Source of the DNA: Methylobacterium gnaphalii
GTDB taxonomy: Bacteria > Pseudomonadota > Alphaproteobacteria > Rhizobiales > Beijerinckiaceae
Assembly (NCBI RefSeq): GCF_007992215.1
Contig: NZ_BJZV01000011.1
Location: 62,001-126,000, forward strand
Reading direction: 5' to 3'
DNA length: 64,000 nucleotides
Shown: one piece after another, positions 36,891 through 46,444 of the stretch
Layout: each line of letters opens with the position of its first letter
Numbering within the stretch: the stretch's first letter is position 1
Position numbers and translations under genes: made by a program
The notes under the pieces: generated by a model
What the model was told of the DNA's origin: nothing
Database searches by the model: none
Seen by the model: only the letters and a program-made list of their open reading frames with translations

Positions 36891-39800
36891 TCAGACGCCG
36901 GTGCGTGAGCCCGTGTGGGTGAGGCTGCCGGTGGGCGAGCCGGGTGGGGGCGCGCCGAGCAGCGACATCGCCGCGGGTGCGGCCGCCTTGGGCTGGGGCG
37001 GGTCGTTCGCGGAGGGGTCGGCCACCTTGGCCTTGTAGGCCGAGGCGAGGGCCTTGGCCGCAGCGAGATCCTTGGGCGCGAGCTTGGCGGCGACGTCGTC
37101 CCGCTTCTTGCCGGCCTCCTCGTCACCCTGCGCAGCGGCGGCGGAGAACCAGGCATAGGACTGGATGAGATCCTGGCCGACGCCGAGCCCACGGGCATAG
37201 AGCACAGCGAGATTGTACTGGCTGTCACGGACGCCGAACTCGGCAGCGCGGCGGAACCAGCTGGAGGCGGTGGCAAAGTCCGGCTTGCCGGTGGCGCTTG
37301 GATTCTCGGCGTGCAGCACGGCGAGGTTGTGCATCGCGCGAACGTTGCCGCGGTCGGCAGCGCGGCCGTACCAGGTCTTGGCCTGGCCGAGGTCGCGGAT
37401 CACGCCGGATCCCTTCTCGAAGAAGCTGCCGAGCTTGAACTGCGCTGGAGCGTAGCCCGCCTCCGCCAGCTTTTCGTAGAGCTTGGCGGCGACGGCGAGG
37501 TCGCGCGGCATGCCGCGGCCATCGGCCTCGCGGGCGGCGAGCTCGTAAATCGCAGCGCCGTCTCCGTCGAGGGCGGCCTGCTTGAGGGTGGCGAGACCGG
37601 CCGGAACCGAGGACAGTTCGCGGCTGAGCGAGGCCATGGTCGCGACCTTCGGGATCGCGGTCTGGGCCGGAGCGGAGGGCGCGCTCTCGTCGATGCGGGC
37701 GGTCACGTCAGCCTTCGGGGCGGCCGCAGCGGCATCGGCGATCGACTGAGTCGTCAGCGGACCAGCGGAGGGAGCAACGGCAGGAGCCGGCGCAGCCTGA
37801 GCGGCAGCGGCCTCATTGGCTGGTGGCTCGACGGCAGCCGGCTTGGCAGCGGCCATCGGCGTCGCAGGCTCTGCCTGACTTGCAGGGCTGCCCATTTCGT
37901 AAGCCTGGAGCGCTCCGAGGATGAGCACCACTGCGGCGAGGCCGAGGATCAGGGGACGGCGGCGCTTTTCGAGACCGCCGAGCAGGCGCCCGACGATGCC
38001 CGTCGCGGCCGGAGCGGAGGGGCTGATGCGCGCGGCGCGAGGGGACTCGCGGCGCTCGGGAGCAGCCGATGCTTCCGCGGCGATATCGGCCTGGGCGGCC
38101 TGAGCGGCACGGCGCGCGGCAGCGATGAAGCTGGTCTTGATGTCGCTGGCCGGGGCGGCCGACGTTTCGGACGCAGCGCTGCGGGGGGGAATCGGCCGGC
38201 CGGCGCCGGGCTCCAGGAGCTCGTCGCCGAGGCTCGTCGGCTCCGAGGCCGGCTCTGCACGGCGCGCGGCGCGGCTGCGCGGGGCAGAGACCGGGATGGT
38301 CTCGATCTTGGGGGCGCCGAGCGTGGTCGAAGCGCGAAGCTGCTCCCCGAGCGAGGCGTTCTCGTCCTTTGCCGGCTGACGGATGATGGGGCCGGTGTCC
38401 GGCATGCCGAGCCGATCGGCGAGCCGGGTCAGCACCGAGTTCAGGCCGTCCATCGTCGCCTGCATGCGCTGGTCGGCACTGATCTGGCGAGCACGCAGCT
38501 CGTCGAGGTCGGCGCGGAAGGCATCGAGCTTGGCCGGAGCCGCACCGATGCCCTCGGAGCCGATCGTCTCGGAAAGGGCACGGCGCGTGGCACGCTCGAC
38601 GGCGGCCTCGACGGCGGTATCGTCGCGCAGGGCGGAGATCTGGGTCAGCAGCTCGCCCATCGTCCGTTCGAGGCCGGCCAGGGCCGGGTCGACAGCGCGG
38701 GTATCGAGGCGCTGGGCCAGGCTGACGACGTGATTCTCCAGGGAGTCGAGGTTGCCGCTGCCGGAGTCGACGCGGTCGACCTTCTCGGCGATGCCGCGCA
38801 GGAGCGCGTGCATCGAGGCGATCTCGGATTCCGGCGCCGCCGGGCGGTGAAGGGTCTCGCCGATCGTCTCCAGGCGGCCGATCAGGTCGCGCACCGGGTT
38901 GACGTCGACACGGCTCTGCAAGTCGGCGATCTGAGCGCTCATCGACTGCAGGCCTTGGGCGAGGCTCTGGATGCGCTCGGGACCGGCAAGGCCGGCGATC
39001 ATCTGGCGGATCTCGTCGAGCTCGCGGTGGACGCCGTCGAGCGCATTCTGGTCGGCATGGCTCGAGGCAGCGCCGTCAGCGCGGCGTGCCAGCCGCTCGA
39101 CTTCACCGGCGAGACGAGCCTGGACGTTGTCGGCAAATTCCTCAGCCAGTGCTTCGGCCTGCCGGCGCATCGCCTCGATCGGGGCAGCGAACTCGGCCGG
39201 ATCGCGCGAGCGATGCACGTCTTCGGAGAGCGAGCGCATCGCCTGTTCGAGGGCGCTGACGTCGCGGCCGGTGGCGAGGTTGCCCAGGGACTCACGCAGG
39301 CGCGCGGTCTCGGCCTGAAGCTCGGCGATGACCGGTGAGGGGGCGGCGACCGTAGCGGCCGGCTGCGCCATCGCTCCGTCGGCATCGAGCTCGCGCTGAC
39401 GACGGCGGACCTCGTCCACGGCCACGCGCATCTCGGCGGCGATGGGACGACCGCGGCGCCCGAGGGGGCGAGCGCCACCGGATTGGGCGGACATCTCGCC
39501 CATGCGACGCTCGATCTCGGCGAGCCGCTCGGCGATATGGTCGACCTTGGCTTCAGTGGGCGCCTCCGCGCGCTGGACGCCGCGGTCCTCCTTGAGGGTG
39601 CGGTCGAGGGCGTCGAGGCGGCGCATCATCTCGCCGATCGAGGCCGCGGCCGGCTCCGCAGCCGCGGGAGTGGCGGCCCGTGCGGTCGCAGATGCCTTTA
39701 CAGCCTTCGGTTTCGGCGACGGACTGGCTGCCGGCGCTGGAGCAGAAGCCGCGCTCGCCTCGGGAGCGGGCGCAGGCTCGGCTGCCCGCTTTGCAGCCTG

Positions 39801-40004
39801 CGCCTCAGGCGCCGCCACGGTCTCACTTCTGGCGGCACGGTTTCGCTGCCGGGTTGTTGCAGGTTTCGCCTCGGCTTTTTCGGGCGCGACGACGGATGCG
39901 ATCCAGGTTTCAAGGGGGACGCCGGCGCGCTGGGCGACCTCGCGCGCAGCCTCGATCACGTCGGGATCGAAGCCTTCGAGGCTGAGCGTCGCAGTACGTC
40001 TCAT
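36891..40004 (-). CDS. PodJ-like polar localisation protein with SEL1 repeats
   Basis: 1037 residues from ATG 40004 (ahead of it the frame is open but unrelated). The N-terminus reads MRRTATLSLEGFDPDVIEAA, the start of PodJ-like factors. Residues about 60-680 are Ala/Pro linkers and several coiled-coil stretches (for example LDALDRTLKEDRG, MRRQAEALAEEFADNVQA, FRADLDELRARQIS). One membrane helix (about 684-703, LILGLAAVVLILGALQ) precedes an Ala/Pro-rich part and SEL1/TPR-like repeats (about 810-980, such as FKLGSFFEKGSGVIRDLGQA and NLAVLYARGLGVGQDLIQSY), which would be periplasmic. In Caulobacter PodJ recruits polar organelle and cell-cycle proteins; the role here is inferred. The C-terminus lacks a peptidoglycan-binding domain. 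Confidence 0.78.
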   Translation of the reverse strand: MRRTATLSLEGFDPDVIEAAREVAQRAGVPLETWIASVVAPEKAEAKPATTRQRNRAARSETVAAPEAQAAKRAAEPAPAPEASAASAPAPAASPSPKPKAVKASATARAATPAAAEPAAASIGEMMRRLDALDRTLKEDRGVQRAEAPTEAKVDHIAERLAEIERRMGEMSAQSGGARPLGRRGRPIAAEMRVAVDEVRRRQRELDADGAMAQPAATVAAPSPVIAELQAETARLRESLGNLATGRDVSALEQAMRSLSEDVHRSRDPAEFAAPIEAMRRQAEALAEEFADNVQARLAGEVERLARRADGAASSHADQNALDGVHRELDEIRQMIAGLAGPERIQSLAQGLQSMSAQIADLQSRVDVNPVRDLIGRLETIGETLHRPAAPESEIASMHALLRGIAEKVDRVDSGSGNLDSLENHVVSLAQRLDTRAVDPALAGLERTMGELLTQISALRDDTAVEAAVERATRRALSETIGSEGIGAAPAKLDAFRADLDELRARQISADQRMQATMDGLNSVLTRLADRLGMPDTGPIIRQPAKDENASLGEQLRASTTLGAPKIETIPVSAPRSRAARRAEPASEPTSLGDELLEPGAGRPIPPRSAASETSAAPASDIKTSFIAAARRAAQAAQADIAAEASAAPERRESPRAARISPSAPAATGIVGRLLGGLEKRRRPLILGLAAVVLILGALQAYEMGSPASQAEPATPMAAAKPAAVEPPANEAAAAQAAPAPAVAPSAGPLTTQSIADAAAAAPKADVTARIDESAPSAPAQTAIPKVATMASLSRELSSVPAGLATLKQAALDGDGAAIYELAAREADGRGMPRDLAVAAKLYEKLAEAGYAPAQFKLGSFFEKGSGVIRDLGQAKTWYGRAADRGNVRAMHNLAVLHAENPSATGKPDFATASSWFRRAAEFGVRDSQYNLAVLYARGLGVGQDLIQSYAWFSAAAAQGDEEAGKKRDDVAAKLAPKDLAAAKALASAYKAKVADPSANDPPQPKAAAPAAMSLLGAPPPGSPTGSLTHTGSRTGV

Positions 40005-40270
40005 CGTCTGACCCAGGGTCGGAGGCGTCGTTCGGCGGATCTTCACCCAGAGGCGCAACGCGCAAAGCGGGCAAAAACCTGAACGGTCCAGGCGACCTTT
40101 AACAATCTTGGTAAACCCCTGGTTAATTCCGGCCGCGCTCCCCTTGAGCGGACCCGGAATTCCGGTTTTTGCGCGTGTCGATCGCGGAAGGGTCTTCCCC
40201 GGCCGGGCCGGATAGTTTACATATGAACCATCGAAGCGCGTCGTTGATGCGCGCACGGGGAGAACAGGAA

Positions 40271-42061
40271 ATGCCGAGCTACCGGGCACCGGTCGAGGAC
40301 GTCACGTTCCTCCTGAACGACGTCCTCGGCATCCGCCGCTACGACAACCTGCCGGGCTTCTCCGAGGCCTCGGATGACGTCATCGAAGCCCTGCTCAACG
40401 AAGGCGGCCGGCTCGCGGGCAGCGTGTTCGCACCAGTGAACCTCTCCGGCGATCAGGAAGGCTGCACCCGCCACGACGACGGCAGCGTGACGGTGCCGAA
40501 GGGCTTCAAGAAGGCCTACGATACACATGCCGAGGGCGGCTGGAACGGCATCTCGGTGCCGGAGGAATATGGCGGCCAAGGCCTGCCCCATGTCCTCAAT
40601 ACGGCGATCTCGGAGTTCGTCTCGAGCGGCAACCTGGCGCTCGCCATGTATCCGGGCCTGACGCAGGGCGCGATCGCGGCGCTGCTCGCCCACGGCAGCG
40701 ACGAACAGAAGCAGACCTACATCCCGAAGATGGTCGAGGGTGCCTGGACCGGCACGATGAATCTGACCGAGCCCCATTGCGGCACCGACCTCGGGCTCCT
40801 CAAGACCAAGGCCGTGCCGAACGGCGACGGCTCCTACTCCCTCACCGGCACCAAGATCTTCATCTCGGCTGGCGAGCACGACCTCTCGGACAACATCATC
40901 CACCTCGTCATTGCCCGCATCGAGGGCGCGCCGGCCGGCACCAAGGGCATCTCCCTCTTCGTGGTGCCGAAGTTCCTGGTGAACGAGGACGGCTCGTTGG
41001 GCGAGCGCAACGCCGTCTCCTGCGGCTCCATCGAGCACAAGATGGGCATTCACGGGAACGCCACCTGCGTCATGAACTACGACGGCGCCAAAGGCTGGCT
41101 TGTCGGCGTCGAGAACAAGGGTCTCGCGGCCATGTTCGTGATGATGAACGAGGCCCGCCTCGCTGTCGGCGTCCAGGGTCTCAGCCAGTCCGAGGTGGCC
41201 TATCAGAACGCGGTCGCCTACGCGAAGGACCGCCTGCAGGGCCGGGCGCTGACCGGCGCCCGGGAACCCGGCAAATCCGCCGACCCGATCATCGTGCATC
41301 CGGACGTGCGCCGCACGCTCATGGGCATCCGGGCCTTCAACGAGGCCGCCCGCGCGCTGGTGCTCTGGACGGCCCTGCAATCCGACATCGCGCACCGCTC
41401 GCAGGACGCCAAGGAGCGCCAGGCCGCCGACGATCTGCTCGGGCTGCTGACCCCTGTGGTGAAGGCCGTCCTCACCGACAGGGGCTTCGCCAACGCGGTC
41501 GAAGCCCAGCAGATGTTCGGCGGCCATGGCTACATCGAGGAATGGGGCATGTCGCAGTTCGTGCGCGATGCCCGCATCGCCATGATCTACGAGGGCGCCA
41601 ATGGCGTTCAGGCCATGGACCTGATCGGCCGCAAACTGCCCAAGGATGGCGGCCGCGCCATGATGGGCTTCCTCAGCGAGGTCCAGACCTTCGTGAAGGA
41701 TTACGACGAGGACGAGCAGCTCAAGACCTTCACCGCTCCGCTCCAGGCCGCGCTGAACGATCTTCAGGGCGCGACGATGTGGCTGATGCAGAACGCCATG
41801 GCCAAGCCCGACAACGCCGGCGCCGGCGCCACCGACTACATGCACCTCCTCGGCCTCGTCGCCCTGGGCTACATGTGGGGCCGCGTCGCCAAGGCGGCGG
41901 TCGCGAACAAGGCTGAGGGCGGCGACGCCGAGCGGATGGACGCCAAGCTCGTCACGGGCCGGTTCTTCATGGAGCGGATGCTGCCGGAGACCTCCCTGCG
42001 GCTCGCCCGAATCAAGTCCGGATCGGACACGACCATGGCCTTGGCGGCCGAGGCGTTCTAA
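40271..42061 (+). CDS. Acyl-CoA dehydrogenase (C-terminal-domain extended class)
   Basis: 596 residues from ATG 40271, preceded by ACAGGAA. First step of fatty acid beta-oxidation or of a related acyl-CoA pathway (DmdC-like). The FAD-binding loops show in TGTMNLTEPHCGTDLG and LTGTKIFISAGEHDL; RLAVGVQGLSQSEVAYQNAV is diagnostic, as are QQMFGGHGYIEEWGM and the base region MIYEGANGVQAMDLIGR. The extra C-terminal domain (about 470-596) marks the subfamily of 580-600 residue enzymes. It begins a cluster with thiolase and a FadJ-like enzyme. Confidence 0.92.
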   Translation: MPSYRAPVEDVTFLLNDVLGIRRYDNLPGFSEASDDVIEALLNEGGRLAGSVFAPVNLSGDQEGCTRHDDGSVTVPKGFKKAYDTHAEGGWNGISVPEEYGGQGLPHVLNTAISEFVSSGNLALAMYPGLTQGAIAALLAHGSDEQKQTYIPKMVEGAWTGTMNLTEPHCGTDLGLLKTKAVPNGDGSYSLTGTKIFISAGEHDLSDNIIHLVIARIEGAPAGTKGISLFVVPKFLVNEDGSLGERNAVSCGSIEHKMGIHGNATCVMNYDGAKGWLVGVENKGLAAMFVMMNEARLAVGVQGLSQSEVAYQNAVAYAKDRLQGRALTGAREPGKSADPIIVHPDVRRTLMGIRAFNEAARALVLWTALQSDIAHRSQDAKERQAADDLLGLLTPVVKAVLTDRGFANAVEAQQMFGGHGYIEEWGMSQFVRDARIAMIYEGANGVQAMDLIGRKLPKDGGRAMMGFLSEVQTFVKDYDEDEQLKTFTAPLQAALNDLQGATMWLMQNAMAKPDNAGAGATDYMHLLGLVALGYMWGRVAKAAVANKAEGGDAERMDAKLVTGRFFMERMLPETSLRLARIKSGSDTTMALAAEAF

Positions 42062-42129
42062 GCAATCAGCCGCGCATGATCTTCTCCCGCCCAGAGCCGG
42101 GCCTGCCCGATTTCGGCATCTGCTTGCCG

Positions 42130-42265
42130 ATCTCGGGCAAGCCCGAGATGGGTGGGAGAGGGTGGCTCGCGGATGCGAGGCGGGAGAGGGAAAAAACCTC
42201 TCCGGAACCGGCGCTCCCCTCTCTCGACCCTCGCTGATGCGAGGGCCACCCTCTGTCGCAGAGGG
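42130..42265. repeat. Cluster of REP-like hairpins between acyl-CoA dehydrogenase and thiolase
   Basis: Four perfect hairpins in 136 bases: ATCTCGGGC/GCCCGAGAT (42130-42149), GCTCGC-type CTCGC-GGAT-GCGAG (42166-42179), CCCTCGC-TGAT-GCGAGGG (42228-42245) and CCCTCTG-TCG-CAGAGGG (42249-42265). The second and third share CTCGC-NGAT-GCGAG, and AGAGGGTGGC (42157-42166) is repeated inverted at 42245-42254, so the whole is an inverted pair of palindromic units, like a BIME. Confidence 0.7.
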
Positions 42266-42309
42266 GAGAGGGAATGCCCGCTCGAACGATGGGAACCGAG
42301 GAAGCGGAT

Positions 42310-43518
42310 ATGCCCGAGGCCTATATCTACGATCACGTCCGCACGCCGCGTGGACGCGGCAAGCCGGACGGCTCGCTCCACGAGGTCACGGCCCTACGCC
42401 TCGCCGAGACGGCGCTGCGCGCGATCAAGGACCGCAACAATCTCGACACCCGCCAGGTCGATGACGTGGTGCTCGGCTGCGTCGATCCGGTCGGCGAGGC
42501 CGGCGGCGACATCGCCCGCGCTGCAGCTCTCGTGGCTGATTACGGCGATCATGTTCCGGGTGTGCAGATCAATCGGTTCTGCGCCTCGGGCCTCGATGCG
42601 ATCAATTTCGCGGCAGCCCAGGTCATGGCCGGCCAGCACGACCTCACGGTCGGCGGCGGCGTCGAATCGATGAGCCGCGTCGGTCTCGGCGCCTCGGGCG
42701 GCGCTTGGCCTGTCGATCCGGCCATCGCGGTGAAGTCCTACTTCATGCCGCAGGGCGTCTCGGCCGACCTGATCGCCACCAAATACGGATTCACCCGCGA
42801 CGCGTGCGACGCCTACGCCGTGCAGTCGCAGCAGCGTTCCGGCAAGTCCTGGGATGCCGGCTACTTCGACAAGTCCGTGGTGCCGGTGAAGGACATCAAC
42901 GGCATCACGCTGCTCGCGAAGGACGAGCACATGCGGCCCGGTACCGACATGCAGTCGCTGGCAAGCCTCAAGGCCTCCTTCGTGCAGATGGGCCAGATGG
43001 GCGGCTTCGACGCGGTGGCGATCGACGCGCATCCCGAGGTCGAGACGGTCGATCACGTGCACCATGCCGGCAACTCGTCGGGCATCGTCGACGGCGCTGC
43101 CGCGGTGCTGATCGGCTCGAAAGAGGCAGGCGATGCCGCCGGGCTGAGGCCACGCGCGAGAATCCGGGCCTTTGCCAATATCGGCTCCGATCCGGCCCTG
43201 ATGCTGACTGGTCCGGTGGACGTGACCAAGAAGGTGCTCGCGCGGGCCGGCATGAGCCTCGACGACATCGACCTGTTCGAGATCAACGAGGCCTTCGCCT
43301 CGGTGGTGCTGCGCTTCCAACAGGCCTTCGACCTCGACTCGTCCCGCGTGAACGTGAACGGCGGCGCCATCGCCATGGGCCATCCGCTCGGCGCCACCGG
43401 CGCGATGATCCTCGGCACGGTGCTCGACGAGTTGGAGCGCACCGGCAAGGAGCGCGCGCTCGTCACGCTCTGCATCGGCGCCGGCATGGGCACCGCAACC
43501 ATCATCGAGCGGGTGTGA
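42310..43518 (+). CDS. Acetyl-CoA C-acyltransferase (thiolase)
   Basis: 402 residues from ATG 42310. Cleaves 3-ketoacyl-CoA. The nucleophile Cys91 lies in INRFCASGLDAINFAA, the His in NGGAIAMGHPLGATGAM (about 352) and the second cysteine in CIGAGMGTA (about 390). FEINEAFA is present. A longer open frame with ATG 42274 would start in the repeat region, and the ATG at 42310 fits the family. Confidence 0.93.
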   Translation: MPEAYIYDHVRTPRGRGKPDGSLHEVTALRLAETALRAIKDRNNLDTRQVDDVVLGCVDPVGEAGGDIARAAALVADYGDHVPGVQINRFCASGLDAINFAAAQVMAGQHDLTVGGGVESMSRVGLGASGGAWPVDPAIAVKSYFMPQGVSADLIATKYGFTRDACDAYAVQSQQRSGKSWDAGYFDKSVVPVKDINGITLLAKDEHMRPGTDMQSLASLKASFVQMGQMGGFDAVAIDAHPEVETVDHVHHAGNSSGIVDGAAAVLIGSKEAGDAAGLRPRARIRAFANIGSDPALMLTGPVDVTKKVLARAGMSLDDIDLFEINEAFASVVLRFQQAFDLDSSRVNVNGGAIAMGHPLGATGAMILGTVLDELERTGKERALVTLCIGAGMGTATIIERV

Positions 43519-43625
43519 CGGCGCGGCTCTGGGCCAGGTGTGGCGGCCGACCGGCAAAGGCTGGTAAAGGCGCCCCGCCGGCGCCCGCTCCGCGGCGCAG
43601 CCGTCGAAATGGGAGAAACACCAAG

Positions 43626-44120
43626 ATGATGAGACTGTTCGCAACTGCCGGCCTCGCGCTCGCGCTCGCCATGCCGGTCGCCGCACATGCGGACGACACG
43701 GCCGACAAGGTCGCCGTGGCGAAGGCGCTCGTCGACAAGACGATCCTGAAGACCCTCGATACGGGCTTCGCTGGCGCCCTCGAGAAGACCGTCGGCCAGA
43801 TGCCTGAGGAGAAGGCCGAGAAGGTTCGTAAGGAGGCGCGCACTGAGTTCGACACGCAGCGTCAGAACCTGCTCGAGGGCATCTCGAAGCAATATGCCGA
43901 GAAGTTCAGCCTCGCCGACCTCAAGCACCTTCAGGGCATCTACGATGACCCGATCTACCAGAAGTATCAGGCGATGAACGCGGATCCGAAGTCTGAGATC
44001 AACGTAATCTCGCAGGCTGCCGTGACGAAGATCCTGAACATGCTGACCCTGGCCGCTGCCGGCGATCAGAAGCCTGCCGTGCCGAACTACGAGAAGCAGA
44101 TGCAGATGCCGGCCAAGTAA
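43626..44120 (+). CDS. DUF2059 exported protein
   Basis: 164 residues from ATG 43626 (a second ATG follows at 43629). Signal peptide MMRLFATAGLALALAMPVAAHA. The remainder is helical; the DUF2059 core shows in EKFSLADLKHLQGIYDDPIY and KYQAMN. Family function is unknown; the protein is likely periplasmic. It lies between the thiolase and FadJ-like genes in the same direction, an odd insertion into a metabolic cluster. Confidence 0.8.
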   Translation: MMRLFATAGLALALAMPVAAHADDTADKVAVAKALVDKTILKTLDTGFAGALEKTVGQMPEEKAEKVRKEARTEFDTQRQNLLEGISKQYAEKFSLADLKHLQGIYDDPIYQKYQAMNADPKSEINVISQAAVTKILNMLTLAAAGDQKPAVPNYEKQMQMPAK

Positions 44121-44140
44121 GCAGGCCGCAGACAACGCTC

Positions 44141-44168
44141 GCGGGCGCTGCGGCCGTGCAGCGCCCGC
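44141..44168. terminator. Perfect hairpin after DUF2059 gene
   Basis: GCGGGCGCTG (44141-44150) pairs with CAGCGCCCGC (44159-44168), eight-base loop, 20 bases past the stop codon. There is no T-run, so it may be an attenuator or Rho-assisted end. Confidence 0.5.
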
Positions 44169-44217
44169 CGCACGACAGCGCCGGCGTCAGCCGTCGACCC
44201 ATCCCCGAGGATCCGCG

Positions 44218-46419
44218 ATGAGCGCCTACACGAATTTCCGCTTCGAGACCGACGCAGATGGCATCGCCCTGGCGACCTGGGATATGCCGGGCCGCTCGAT
44301 GAACGTCATCACCATGGAGGTGATGGACGAGCTGGAGCGGATCGTGCAGGCGGTCGCGGGCGATGCCGCCATCAAGGGCTGCGTCATCACCAGCGGCAAG
44401 GAACAGTTCTCCGGCGGCGCCGACCTGACCATGCTGCAGGGCCTCGGCGCCGAGTACGAGCGTCTCAAGGCGACGACCGGCGAAGAGGAGGCGATGCGCC
44501 ACTTCTTCGAAGGCGCGCGTCGGCTGAACCTCGTCTTCCGGGGGCTCGAGACCTGCGGCAAGCCCTTCGCCGCCGCGATCCACGGCCTCTGCCTCGGCGG
44601 CGCATTCGAGTTGGCGCTGTCCTGTCATCACAGGATCCTGTCCGACGACGACAAGACCCGCGTCGGGCTGCCCGAGATCAAGGTCGGCCTCTTCCCCGGG
44701 GGTGGCGGCACACAGCGCGTGCCGCGCCTGATGCAGACGGGCGATGCCCTGCAGATGCTGTTCAAGGGCGAGCAGATTCGTGCGCCGATGGCCAAAGGCA
44801 TGGGCCTCGTTCACGCCGTGGCGCCCCGCGCCGAGATCGTCGAGAAGGCCAAGGCCTGGATCAGGGAAGGCGGCTCGGCCGTCGCACCCTGGGATGTGCC
44901 GAAATACAAGGCCCCCTCGGGCAAGGTCTACTCGCCGGCCGGCATGATGATCTGGCCGCCGGCCAACGCGATCTACCGGCGTGAGACCCACGACAACTAC
45001 CCGGCCGCTAAAGCAATCCTGCACTCGGTCTACGAGGGCTTGCAGTTGCCGATGGATCTCGCCCTCAAGGTCGAGAGCCGCTACTTCACCAACATCCTGC
45101 GCACCAAGGAAGCGCAGGCAATGATCCGCACCCTGTTCATCTCCATGGGTGAGATCAACAAGGGTGCGCGCCGTCCCAAGGACGTGCCGCCGAGCCAGTT
45201 CAAGAAGGTGGGCATCGTTGGTGCCGGCTTCATGGGCGCAGGCGTCGCCTATGTCACGGCCGAGGCCGGCATGGATGTCGTCCTCGTCGACCAGAGCCTC
45301 GAAGCGGCGGAGAAGGGCAAGGCCCACTGCCAGAAGCTCATCACCGATCGCGTCAACAAGGGCCGCGCCAAGTCGGCCGACCGTGACGCCCTGCTTGGGC
45401 GCATCCATGCCAGCGGCGATTATGCCGACCTCGTTGGCTGCGACCTCGTCATTGAGGCAGTGTTCGAGGATCCGCGGGTGAAGGCCGAGGTCATCGCCAA
45501 GGTCGAGGCCGTGATCGGAGAGGGCGCGATCTTCGCCTCGAACACCTCGACCCTGCCGATCTCCGGCCTCGCCAAGGCCTCGTCGCGTCCAGCCGACTTC
45601 GTCGGCATCCACTTCTTCTCGCCGGTCGAGAAGATGCTGCTCGTCGAAATCATCAAGGGTGAGCAGACTGGCGACAAAGCGATCGCCACCGCGCTCGACT
45701 ACGTGCGCGCCATCAGGAAGACGCCGATCCTCGTCAACGACTCGCGCGGCTTCTTCGCCAACCGCTGCGTCATCGCCTATCTCGAAGAGGGCCACCGCAT
45801 GCTCGCCGAGGGCGTGCCGCCGGCCATGATCGAGAATGCCGGCAAGATGGCCGGCATGCCGGTCGGCCCGCTCTCGCTCAACGATGAGGTCGGCATCGAT
45901 CTCGGCCTCAAGATCCTGAAGGCGACCGAGGCGCAGCTTGGCCCCGAGGCGGTCGACCCGATCCAGAAGGCGCTGCTCACCGAGCTCGTCGAGAACCAGG
46001 GCCGTCTCGGCCGCAAGAACCGCAAGGGCTTCTACGACTACCCGGAGAACGGCCAGAAGCGTCTTTGGCCGGCCTTGCGAGAGATGCAGGCCGAACCACT
46101 GGCGGCAGACGAGATCGACGCCGCCGAGCTGAAGCAGCGTTTCCTCGTCGTGCAGGCGCTCGAGGCTGCCCGCACGGTGCAGGAGGGCGTCATCACCGAT
46201 CCGCGCGAGGCCGATGTCGGCTCGATCCTCGGCTTCGGCTTCGCCCCCTTCACGGGCGGCGCGCTGTCCTACATCGACTTCATGGGTGCGAGCCGCTTCG
46301 TCGAGTTGGCACGTGCGCTTGAGGCCAAGCACGGCCCCCGCTTCGCCCCGCCCGACAACCTCATCGCGATGGCCGAGAACGGCGGCCGTTTCTACGACGC
46401 GCTGAAGAAGGCGGCCTGA
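44218..46419 (+). CDS. fadJ: Bifunctional enoyl-CoA hydratase/3-hydroxyacyl-CoA dehydrogenase
   Basis: 733 residues from ATG 44218 after GAGGA. Catalyses hydration and NAD-dependent oxidation in beta-oxidation. The crotonase domain (about 1-200) has FSGGADLTMLQG and HGLCLGGAFELALSC; the Rossmann domain (from about 330) has VGIVGAGFMGAGVAYV; the 3HCDH part has FASNTSTLPISGLAKAS, GIHFFSPVEKMLLVEIIKG and FFANRCVIAYLEEG. The neighbouring thiolase and acyl-CoA dehydrogenase complete the cycle. The gene name follows general similarity; it could equally be called fadB-like. Confidence 0.93.
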   Translation: MSAYTNFRFETDADGIALATWDMPGRSMNVITMEVMDELERIVQAVAGDAAIKGCVITSGKEQFSGGADLTMLQGLGAEYERLKATTGEEEAMRHFFEGARRLNLVFRGLETCGKPFAAAIHGLCLGGAFELALSCHHRILSDDDKTRVGLPEIKVGLFPGGGGTQRVPRLMQTGDALQMLFKGEQIRAPMAKGMGLVHAVAPRAEIVEKAKAWIREGGSAVAPWDVPKYKAPSGKVYSPAGMMIWPPANAIYRRETHDNYPAAKAILHSVYEGLQLPMDLALKVESRYFTNILRTKEAQAMIRTLFISMGEINKGARRPKDVPPSQFKKVGIVGAGFMGAGVAYVTAEAGMDVVLVDQSLEAAEKGKAHCQKLITDRVNKGRAKSADRDALLGRIHASGDYADLVGCDLVIEAVFEDPRVKAEVIAKVEAVIGEGAIFASNTSTLPISGLAKASSRPADFVGIHFFSPVEKMLLVEIIKGEQTGDKAIATALDYVRAIRKTPILVNDSRGFFANRCVIAYLEEGHRMLAEGVPPAMIENAGKMAGMPVGPLSLNDEVGIDLGLKILKATEAQLGPEAVDPIQKALLTELVENQGRLGRKNRKGFYDYPENGQKRLWPALREMQAEPLAADEIDAAELKQRFLVVQALEAARTVQEGVITDPREADVGSILGFGFAPFTGGALSYIDFMGASRFVELARALEAKHGPRFAPPDNLIAMAENGGRFYDALKKAA

Positions 46420-46425
46420 GCCTAG

Positions 46426-46444
46426 GGCCGGCTCAGCCGGCCTT
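46426..46444. terminator. Short hairpin between convergent fadJ and DUF2336 gene
   Basis: GGCCGGC (46426-46432) with GCCGGCC (46436-46442), loop TCA, then TT. The loop is the stop codon of the minus-strand gene. Confidence 0.45.
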
